Shown here: positions 10,736-18,078 of the stretch, one piece after another | How the letters are laid out: each line of letters starts with the position of its first letter | Numbering within the stretch: the first letter of the stretch is position 1 | Assembly: GCA_030748775.1 (NCBI GenBank) | Contig: JASMLH010000008.1 | Location: 1-49,894, forward strand | Reading direction: 5' to 3' | Length of the DNA stretch: 49,894 nt | Source: Candidatus Thalassarchaeaceae archaeon | Lineage (GTDB): Archaea > Thermoplasmatota > Poseidoniia > Poseidoniales > Thalassarchaeaceae | The notes under the pieces: model-generated | Databases searched by the model: none | What the model was told of the DNA's origin: nothing | The model's input: only the letters and a program-made list of their open reading frames with translations | Position numbers and translations under genes: made by a program

Positions 10736-11740
10736 GTGCCAACGTTGATGACGGGCGGTTGGTACAACGGACTCGTGACAAGGTCTTGGATATCGGATAC
10801 TCCCGACGAGGTGGAGCACCCCCCAATCCCCCTCGGCCTAAACAAAATGGCCGTTCCAAGAGCCGCACTAGTGCTATCCATAGGGACTGTTGTTGTGTTG
10901 ATATTGTCGGCGATTTGGGTAGGAATCTCGACAATCAGTTTTCTCGATGACCTCGAAGCGAGTTTCGGAACTACTGACGTCGAAATGCTAGAGTCCGAAG
11001 GGAGGTGGATTTGGGAGGTGTCACTTCTTTTCGACACCTGCTCCTCTAGAGAAGACAATTGGGAGTGGCCCGAGTCTCTTGCAGATCAGGAAGGGGACTT
11101 CCTCTATCCGGGCGAGTTGAGATGCGACTGGGAGCACCAGGGCGATGGGGATGCGGCTAGCGTGGCCGTGTTCAATCGGGGAAGCGAGGCCCTCAGTCTG
11201 GTTATGGAAATAAGCGGAGGAGGGGTGGTATTCGCTTCTGGTGGCGAGGAGAACCTAATCATCAATGATCTAGGGGCCAACGAAAGCATAATTCTTGAGA
11301 TCGACCTAATCGAGAGCATTACTGAACGCGAAATTAGCATCACTGCCACCCATGTCTCGGTCCTCCAAGCGCAGGTCAGATTGGATGTGAATATTTTCGA
11401 GGGCACCGAACAGAAATCTGTGCATGTCGACTACAATGATAGGATCGAAGTCGATTACATAGTCTGGAATGCCGACACTGACGAGCAGCTTGACGAGGGT
11501 ACTTTGTGGGTTACTGCAGGAAACGACCCAGCCTATATCGATGGTTTTGAATGGTCCGCAATCGGACTAGACATTGACTCAGATAGAGGGGCTGCATACC
11601 CAGGAATAGATACCGGGACCTCCCACACTACTCTCCTGCCTCCGCCCATTGCCTATGGGAACTCAGATGGCCACGAATTGCAAGACAGTTGGCTCAGATT
11701 CCAACTCAAGGTCAACAGAGCACCCCTGTCAAGTGGTTAG
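10736..11740 (+). CDS. Single-TM exported protein, unknown function
   Basis: One hydrophobic segment (AALVLSIGTVVVLILSAIWVGI) followed by acidic extracellular-type beta-rich domain; 18 bp after preceding gene, probably co-transcribed. Confidence 0.7.
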   Translation: MPTLMTGGWYNGLVTRSWISDTPDEVEHPPIPLGLNKMAVPRAALVLSIGTVVVLILSAIWVGISTISFLDDLEASFGTTDVEMLESEGRWIWEVSLLFDTCSSREDNWEWPESLADQEGDFLYPGELRCDWEHQGDGDAASVAVFNRGSEALSLVMEISGGGVVFASGGEENLIINDLGANESIILEIDLIESITEREISITATHVSVLQAQVRLDVNIFEGTEQKSVHVDYNDRIEVDYIVWNADTDEQLDEGTLWVTAGNDPAYIDGFEWSAIGLDIDSDRGAAYPGIDTGTSHTTLLPPPIAYGNSDGHELQDSWLRFQLKVNRAPLSSG

Positions 11741-11761
11741 TCACGAAAGTAACTTGACTGA

Positions 11762-13081
11762 TTGCCAACAGGAAGGGCCGTGACAGAAGCAGGGCACCTG
11801 GCACTCACACCCTCTAAGAAGATGCTATCAAGTGCAAAAAAGAAGGCCAAGCCGGAGTCATCTAGGAAGGGCGAGCCTGAGTTCATCATGACTGACGAGA
11901 TGAGGCGCCTCTCTACTCCTTGGTCGGTGGCTTCGATAAGAGCGAGTCAGATTGACACGATGGATTTGCCCGCAGGGGTGGTCCTAGATGCTGCTGCTGG
12001 CTCTGGAGTGCAACTCATCGCTTTCTCAAAGAGTCTCAAGAGGCCCGCCCTGGGGATTGAGCTGGACGAAGCCGTTGCTAGGATGTGCGCTGCCAATATG
12101 GAGTTGAGTTCCGAGGGAGCGGTGCAGAGGGACCTAGACAGGGTTCTAGTTGGCGACGGCAGGGAGGCAGACGCTGCAATCTCGTCATACTGGGCTAGTC
12201 TTAGGGAGGCCGGTACTAGGGCACACCCGCCAATTGGGATGCTGCATCTGGATCCAGCCAGGCCACAGGATGCTCAGAATCACAGCATCGATGAAATGGA
12301 GCCAGACATCAAGTCTGTTCTGAAGGCATGGAGCTCGCATCTGCAAACTGGACCTAAGGGGCCTGCAATTCTGCTGGACCTGTCCCCGAGGCTTGACTCC
12401 GTCCAGAGGGCAATGGTAGATGGGATAATCGAGACCACGTTCCCTGGAACAAACAGAACCTGGGAGTGGCTGAGCCGTGGAGGGGGCAGGGTAGACAGGC
12501 TATCAGTGTGGATCGGCTCCCTGTCCACAAAGAACAGCAGAAGATGCCTTAGAGTAGGCAGGAAGAGGATTATTGCAAGCATAGAAGGAGAAAGCTCTGC
12601 TGCCCAGTCAATAACCTTCGAGAGTGCCATGGACGTACCGCGTGGGGCATGGCTTTCCATAGTCGATCCGGCTCTTTTCGAAAGCGGGCTTCAGGGCTCG
12701 TGGCAGAATAGCGCCGTGAAGTCAGGAACGGGTTCGTCGTGGGTCAGGACAGAGGGGAGGAGGCCTCTTCTGATTCACTCTGATTCTCTTTCTGATGATG
12801 AAAACGTCCAGGGGTTTGTTGTCGCAACGGGAGAAATCGTACAACAGAGGCTTAGGCCGCCGGAGCTTCACACTATAGATCAGGTGGCCTCTTCAATTTC
12901 CAAGAAGGGAATAGGGAAGGTCACTCTTCGATGCAGCTTGGACCCAGAAATCCACCCGACACTACAGAGGCGTTTGGATAGGGAATTGAAGGGTGTTGAC
13001 GGGTCAAGGAGTTTCATGGTCGACATGGAAGTCTCTCGTCCGTCTGGCACCCAGACAATCTACTTGGTGTGTAAGGAGTAG
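11762..13081 (+). CDS. Class I SAM-dependent methyltransferase, THUMP-like domain type
   Basis: VVLDAAAGSGVQLIAFS SAM-binding motif, MLHLDPARP motif, C-terminal KVTLRCSLDPEIHPTLQRRL region typical of THUMP-like methyltransferases. Confidence 0.7.
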   Translation: MPTGRAVTEAGHLALTPSKKMLSSAKKKAKPESSRKGEPEFIMTDEMRRLSTPWSVASIRASQIDTMDLPAGVVLDAAAGSGVQLIAFSKSLKRPALGIELDEAVARMCAANMELSSEGAVQRDLDRVLVGDGREADAAISSYWASLREAGTRAHPPIGMLHLDPARPQDAQNHSIDEMEPDIKSVLKAWSSHLQTGPKGPAILLDLSPRLDSVQRAMVDGIIETTFPGTNRTWEWLSRGGGRVDRLSVWIGSLSTKNSRRCLRVGRKRIIASIEGESSAAQSITFESAMDVPRGAWLSIVDPALFESGLQGSWQNSAVKSGTGSSWVRTEGRRPLLIHSDSLSDDENVQGFVVATGEIVQQRLRPPELHTIDQVASSISKKGIGKVTLRCSLDPEIHPTLQRRLDRELKGVDGSRSFMVDMEVSRPSGTQTIYLVCKE

Positions 13082-13088
13082 GTTTTGG

Positions 13089-13103
13089 CGCCCCTACGGG
13101 GCG
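13089..13103 (+). terminator. Short GC hairpin immediately after the methyltransferase stop; possible termination/processing element
   Basis: CGCCCC-TAC-GGGGCG perfect 6-bp stem; no T-tract follows. Confidence 0.3.
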
Positions 13104-13112
13104 TCCAATCGG

Positions 13113-13120
13113 TTCAAATA
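13113..13120 (+). promoter_or_regulatory. Putative TATA-like box of the S13 operon
   Basis: ttcaaata about 20-27 nt upstream of the structured leader; weak consensus match. Confidence 0.3.
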
Positions 13121-13139
13121 GGGACGGTAGGTCGCCGAG

Positions 13140-13185
13140 ATGCCCAATGGGCCACCGGGAAACCGGTGAACACGGGGGAACCGTA
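13140..13185 (+). promoter_or_regulatory. Candidate structured 5' leader of the rpsM operon (three tandem hairpins)
   Basis: GCCC-AAT-GGGC (13142-13152), CACCGG-GAAA-CCGGTG (13153-13168), ACGG-GGGAA-CCGT (13172-13184), abutting ATG at 13186. Confidence 0.5.
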
Positions 13186-13653
13186 ATGCCAAAAGTGGAC
13201 GAAGCAGAACTGGGTGACGACTTCTCGTACATCCTGAGGATCGCTGACACGGACATTGACGGGCTCAAGCCCATTACCTACGGTCTGGCCTCCGTGAGGG
13301 GAATTGGAATCAGGACATCTATGATGGTGTGCCAGATTTCTGGAATCGACGGAAACAGGCTCGGAGGGCACTTGACCATTGAGGAACAGGACAAACTAAG
13401 GAAGGTTATTGACGAGTATGCCACAAGTGTTCCTTGGTGGATGGTAAACAGGCAAAGGGACTTGGAAACCAACGAAGACGCTCACATCATATCAAACGAG
13501 GTTACAATGACTAGAGACGATGACGTCTCCCGTCTGGCCGAGATCAAGACCTACAGAGGAATTAGGCACAGAAGCGGTCACAAGGTAAGAGGGCAGAGGC
13601 TTCGGTCAAATGGAAGGAAGGGCTCTGCACTCGGAGTCGAGAGGAAGAAGTGA
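13186..13653 (+). CDS. rpsM: 30S ribosomal protein S13
   Basis: FSYILRIADTDIDGLKPITYGLASVRGIG...; C-terminal RHRSGHKVRGQRLRSNGRKGSALGVERKK. Confidence 0.96.
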   Translation: MPKVDEAELGDDFSYILRIADTDIDGLKPITYGLASVRGIGIRTSMMVCQISGIDGNRLGGHLTIEEQDKLRKVIDEYATSVPWWMVNRQRDLETNEDAHIISNEVTMTRDDDVSRLAEIKTYRGIRHRSGHKVRGQRLRSNGRKGSALGVERKK

Positions 13654-13663
13654 GGCTGATTGA

Positions 13664-14329
13664 ATGGGTGAGCCGAAATTCTCCAGGGCTAGGACTCAGA
13701 CCCCCACTCACCCATGGAAGCAGGCAAGGATAGACGAGGAGCATGCTCTCAAGGAAAAGTATGGACTCAAGAAAGTTGGTGGAATGAAGGAGATTTGGAG
13801 GGAAAAATCCGCTCTAAGGAGACACCGAAACCAGGCAATGAAGCTCATTGGTAGAGTCGATACGACGGAAGGGCACTATGCCAAGGAAAAGGATCAACTG
13901 ATTGGGTCACTGCACAAGAAGGGGCTTCTTCAGGACGGTGCCGACGTCGGTGACGTGCTGGAGATAAATGTCGAGCACATGCTTTCTAGACGTTTGCAGT
14001 CTGTGGTCTACTACAGGGGCCTAGCCCCATCCATGAGGGCAGCAAGGAACCTAATTGTGCATGGTCACATTTGCGTTGGCGACCAGCGGATGACAGTTCC
14101 CGGTTACCACGTGCTGAAGGAGGAAGAAGAGCAATTGCGCTACAGTGAAAGCTCCCCATTCGCAGACCCGGAGCACTCCTTCAGGAAGGAATTGGAACTA
14201 CGAAGGGTCTCCGATGATGGAGAAGAGCAAGTAGAGGGCGAGGCTTCCGAGTCCAAGGAAGGCGTAGAGCAAGTAGAGGATGCAGGAGAGGGCGAATCCG
14301 AGGAAAAGTCTCCCAAGGGGGATGAGTGA
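13664..14329 (+). CDS. rpsD: 30S ribosomal protein S4 with acidic C-terminal tail
   Basis: S4 domain: LSRRLQSVVYYRGLAPSMRAARNLIVHGHICVGDQRMTVPGYHV. Confidence 0.95.
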   Translation: MGEPKFSRARTQTPTHPWKQARIDEEHALKEKYGLKKVGGMKEIWREKSALRRHRNQAMKLIGRVDTTEGHYAKEKDQLIGSLHKKGLLQDGADVGDVLEINVEHMLSRRLQSVVYYRGLAPSMRAARNLIVHGHICVGDQRMTVPGYHVLKEEEEQLRYSESSPFADPEHSFRKELELRRVSDDGEEQVEGEASESKEGVEQVEDAGEGESEEKSPKGDE

Positions 14330-14709
14330 TGGGACACAAGGCCATTCTCCACATTTTCAGCACGTTCAACAACGTACTGATAACGGCAACAGATCTGACA
14401 GGAGCAGAAACCATCTGCAAGGTTTCGGGCGGGATGGTAACCAAGGGTGGAAGCGATTCTGGTGGTCAGTTCGCAGCCACTAGGGCTGCAGAGAAGATAG
14501 CAGAGATGCTTTCGGAAAAGGAATTCGACCAAGTGATAGTGAAGTACAGGGGAGCTGGTGGGAACAGATCCAACAGTGCACCTGGAGCGACTGCGGCTAT
14601 CCGAGCCCTGACTAGAGCGGGAGTTAGGATTACAAGAATCGAGGATGTGACTCCCATTCCCACTGATGGGACCAAGAGTAAGGGCGGGAGAAGGGGCCGT
14701 CGAGTATAA
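14329..14709 (+). CDS. rpsK: 30S ribosomal protein S11
   Basis: ILHIFSTFNNVLITATDLTGAETICKVSGGMVTKG...PHNG-type C-term KSKGGRRGRRV; ATG overlaps rpsD stop. Confidence 0.96.
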   Translation: MGHKAILHIFSTFNNVLITATDLTGAETICKVSGGMVTKGGSDSGGQFAATRAAEKIAEMLSEKEFDQVIVKYRGAGGNRSNSAPGATAAIRALTRAGVRITRIEDVTPIPTDGTKSKGGRRGRRV

Positions 14710-14724
14710 GGAAAAGGTGAAAAA

Positions 14725-15612
14725 ATGGTTAAAATGAATGTACTGAAGGAAACCGAAGAAAGGCTGCAAATACTGCTGACGGGTACCGACAGGAGCCTTG
14801 CCAGCGCCCTTAGAAGGTCATTGATTTCTGATACTCCCAAGATGGCTATAGACAGCGTGAGGTTCCAACTTGGCACAAAGGAGCAAGACGAGCAAATCTG
14901 GGAGACCACGGGGCCAATTCCCGATGAAATGGTTGCACAGCGCCTTGCCATGATACCTATTCCTACAAAGCACGAGAAGTTCCACTTCCAGAATGAGTGC
15001 CCAAACTGCAAGGACCTAGTGGAGGCAGACAGGGGTTGCCTAGAATGCCAGATGATATACACATGCGTGGTATTCGGAACGGAAGATGGCAAGTGGGTAA
15101 CTGCAGGGGACATGAAGTACCTTGGAGAAGAGGCTCTGGAGATTCCTGAGGATTACAAGTCAATTCCTATTACGAAGCTTCTGAAGGGGCAGATGATTGA
15201 GTTCTATGCCACAGCAATAATGGGAAGGGGAAGAGAGCACACCAAGTGGTCACCAGTGTGCGGTGTTTCATTCAGTCCTCGAAGAGTGGGAGTGATAAAC
15301 AACAAGACGAAGGCAAAGGTACTCTGGGGAATGGACCTAGGCATCTCAGCAAAGGACTTCGGAAAGGACAATCGTCTAGATGATGTGGACAAGATTGCTA
15401 TCCTAGAAGGAGAGTTGCACCATGTCGGAGAAGGGACTGAGGCGTCTCGGGAATTCAAAGAGGCGATTTCACTGGAAGAAGTGCCGGGCGAGTTCATCCT
15501 TGACTTCGAAACAGATGGCTCAATGACTCCAAGAGTCGCCCTTGAGATGGCCTGCAAGGAGCTTGCAGAGAGATTTGGGGCTCTTGAGAAGGATCTTGGA
15601 GCTGCGCTCTGA
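14725..15612 (+). CDS. rpoD: DNA-directed RNA polymerase subunit D
   Basis: LTGTDRSLASALRRSLISDTPKMAIDSVRF; position after S13-S4-S11; Cys-rich insert CPNC...CLEC. Confidence 0.92.
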   Translation: MVKMNVLKETEERLQILLTGTDRSLASALRRSLISDTPKMAIDSVRFQLGTKEQDEQIWETTGPIPDEMVAQRLAMIPIPTKHEKFHFQNECPNCKDLVEADRGCLECQMIYTCVVFGTEDGKWVTAGDMKYLGEEALEIPEDYKSIPITKLLKGQMIEFYATAIMGRGREHTKWSPVCGVSFSPRRVGVINNKTKAKVLWGMDLGISAKDFGKDNRLDDVDKIAILEGELHHVGEGTEASREFKEAISLEEVPGEFILDFETDGSMTPRVALEMACKELAERFGALEKDLGAAL

Positions 15613-15652
15613 GATTCCAACAATTCATTACCTAATTGCGGGATGATTCGCT

Positions 15653-16630
15653 ATGGCCACTCGACTGGGCAGAGGTCATTGCGGAGCGCATCTGACATTG
15701 CTATTCACGGTGGAGGACGAGGCAGAGGAGCCAGAGTACCAGGGAAGCATGGGAGCTGGAATTTGCCTGGATGACGGAGTTGAGGCCATAGCCAGGGGAG
15801 AAGAAGGAGGATCATCCCTGACCGTCTCCTTTCTTGATGGGGATTACCCGGCCTCAATGTACGAAGAGGTCCTAGACGTTCTTTCCTCCGACATCCCAGA
15901 AGCTTCTGAGTTGATTTGGGAGCTTACAGTGAGGATGGGCTTGCCAGCATCTCAAGGATTCGGAATGTCGGCTTCTGGAGCAGTTGCAGCTGCAATGGCA
16001 TTTCAGAGGGCAATGGGGATTCCCAACGAGGAGTGCCTGAGGAGATCGTTCCTTGTTGCACATATTGTGGAGAGAAGGAGATCTAGCGGGCTTGGGGACA
16101 CCACAGCACTGGCGGCCGGGGGAGTAGAAAGAAGGACTTCGTCGGGGTCCCCATACAGCGGCGACCTGTTGAGTAACGGTCCAGGAAAGGCAGAAGGATG
16201 GTCCGAAGGAAGTTCCGTTCTTCTGTGCTGGAGAAAGGACACTGGTGCACATACATCTACGTACATTGACGATGAAATCTGGAAATCCAAGATTAGTACT
16301 GCTGGGACAAACGCAATGAGAGTTCTGGGGGATGGAAAATGGGACATGACCAGGTGGGGGGACTTGATCGAGGAGGCTAAGAAGTTCTCAGTTGAAAGCG
16401 GACTAATTGAAGACGTATCCAGGGGAGAGCTTGTGTCGTTGGTAGAGGATGCGATTTCCGAATGTCGGCTAGAGGGAACGGCCTCAGCATTACTGTGTAT
16501 GCTGGGCGAGAGTGTTGTAGTCCTTGAGAACGAATTGGATGGTGGAACTGAGAATCTGGAGGTTCTATCCAAAAAGCTAGGCGCTCTTGGGATAAAAACG
16601 AAAATTAGCCGAGTCGGGAGTCTGGCCTAG
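15653..16630 (+). CDS. Pantoate kinase (GHMP kinase family)
   Basis: GRGHCGAHLTLLF, GMGLPASQGFGMSASGAVAAAMAF glycine-rich GHMP motif, RRSSGLGDTTALAAGG. Confidence 0.75.
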   Translation: MATRLGRGHCGAHLTLLFTVEDEAEEPEYQGSMGAGICLDDGVEAIARGEEGGSSLTVSFLDGDYPASMYEEVLDVLSSDIPEASELIWELTVRMGLPASQGFGMSASGAVAAAMAFQRAMGIPNEECLRRSFLVAHIVERRRSSGLGDTTALAAGGVERRTSSGSPYSGDLLSNGPGKAEGWSEGSSVLLCWRKDTGAHTSTYIDDEIWKSKISTAGTNAMRVLGDGKWDMTRWGDLIEEAKKFSVESGLIEDVSRGELVSLVEDAISECRLEGTASALLCMLGESVVVLENELDGGTENLEVLSKKLGALGIKTKISRVGSLA

Positions 16631-17715
16631 TCATCTGCCTTCCTAGAGTTCTCGTGGAAGTCCTCAAGGGGTTTCAGGTCAAGCGGGCTTGAGTCGAGCT
16701 TCACCGCACCCCTGAGTCTCAGACCGTCACAGAATCCGTGTCGGTACACTATGGCACCCTGTCCATACTCTGCGACATAACGGTCAACTTGCTTCTGGGT
16801 CTTCTTCCTCGGGAACTTCAGATCGGCCCCGAAGAAGTGCTTCGCATCGATCCACGCACAAGGAATCCCATTGATGCGGACATCATCCAAGAGGAGCAGG
16901 TCAGGGGTAATTATCGCCCTTCCCTCACTTCTTTTCTGTTCGTTGAGCAAATCATCCTGCTTTCTGAACCGGATTCCAAGTGAAGAGAAGTGATCACACA
17001 GTATCTCCTCGAATACCTCTGCCGCATTCTGTGTCTCTGTCTGGTTTACTGAGCTGACCCTGTCTACTGACTCAGCTAGCTCGAACTGCTCCCTATCGCG
17101 TTCATTTAGCTTGGAGGGGTTCTTGTTCAGGGTGTCCTTGATCCTGGTCTTTGTCCATCCCCTACCGGTCAGAACTGCTCGGAAGGTGTTTACTGGGGGA
17201 GCGTCGAACCTCTTTGAAAGGGAAATTACGCTTTCTCCAGAATCGTACCTCCGGCTGAGCTCATTTGACCTGCGCATTAGCTTGGAGTGCGAGTATACGC
17301 TCTTCTCCTGGTTTAGCGCCGCTCTAAGGGAAAGGGCCTGTTCGAGTGAAATTGGCATCCCCTCCAACTGTTCTGCAATCTCCTGTACCCTCTCCTCGGG
17401 GAGGAAACCGAATTCACCGGGAACACACGAAATCTTCCCTGCAGAAACTTGTACGGACTTTGGGACTGCATTGGTCTTCCAGTTTATCCCCACCTTCTTT
17501 GGTGGTGGGTCTATCACTTTGGGAATCCCCATGGGCCTTGGTTCGACCTTGAACCTAGATAGCGCCCTCTCAATCTCTTGCGACTTGGGCTGCCTTCCGT
17601 TCTCCTTGGGAACTTGGTTTTCGTTCCTAGGTTTCCGGCGGCGCCTTCGGCGCCCCCGGCGCCGCTTGGAACTCCCGTCTTCACTCAATAGTACTGCCAG
17701 AGAAAGGGGCTCCAT
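16627..17715 (-). CDS. TPD-domain PD-(D/E)XK nuclease-like protein, homolog of eukaryotic CDIN1 (C15orf41)
   Basis: Reads ITPDLLLLDDVRINGIPCAWIDAKHFFG...QVDRYVAEYGQGAIVYRHGFCDGL; collinear with the human CDIN1 pattern (TPDFILQVP..VEGHIIHWIESKASFG..FGPGLVIYWYGF) as I recall it; N-terminal poly-basic KRRRGRRRRRRKPR. Confidence 0.75.
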   Translation of the reverse strand: MEPLSLAVLLSEDGSSKRRRGRRRRRRKPRNENQVPKENGRQPKSQEIERALSRFKVEPRPMGIPKVIDPPPKKVGINWKTNAVPKSVQVSAGKISCVPGEFGFLPEERVQEIAEQLEGMPISLEQALSLRAALNQEKSVYSHSKLMRRSNELSRRYDSGESVISLSKRFDAPPVNTFRAVLTGRGWTKTRIKDTLNKNPSKLNERDREQFELAESVDRVSSVNQTETQNAAEVFEEILCDHFSSLGIRFRKQDDLLNEQKRSEGRAIITPDLLLLDDVRINGIPCAWIDAKHFFGADLKFPRKKTQKQVDRYVAEYGQGAIVYRHGFCDGLRLRGAVKLDSSPLDLKPLEDFHENSRKADD

Positions 17716-17735
17716 GAACCCACCGTGTCAAGAGG

Positions 17736-18071
17736 CTAATTCCGAAAGCGGGCAAAAAGGTCGTAGGCGGCATCTCTGATCGGCCAGGGAACCAGGGCAA
17801 TCGCAGATGCAATTGGCCATGGGAATCTGAGTAATCTGAAAATCCTCCACACAGCTGAGCTCTTGGCATGCCAATCTCCTAACGATGAAACCAGAAATAC
17901 AGAGTCGACTCCCTGAAATCTGACAGGCATTGATTCCAAGATTTCCTGTCCCTCTTGGCTGCTCTGTCCAATTAGTCTGACCTTGGAGGATGGGTCTCTT
18001 TTCTCGATAAACCCAGCCCAACGGCTGCAATTGTTGCAGTTATCATCGAAGAGGACTAGTGGGTGATTCAT
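17736..18071 (-). CDS. DCC family thiol-disulfide oxidoreductase (DUF393)
   Basis: LVLFDDNCNNCSRWAGFIEKRD...; C-terminal AAYDLFARFR typical of DUF393. Confidence 0.85.
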   Translation of the reverse strand: MNHPLVLFDDNCNNCSRWAGFIEKRDPSSKVRLIGQSSQEGQEILESMPVRFQGVDSVFLVSSLGDWHAKSSAVWRIFRLLRFPWPIASAIALVPWPIRDAAYDLFARFRN

Positions 18072-18078
18072 CTGACAC

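Noticed and set aside
13111-13120. GGTTCAAAT resembling a tRNA T-arm upstream of rpsM
   Set aside because: No matching acceptor, D-arm or anticodon stem; better explained as a promoter element.
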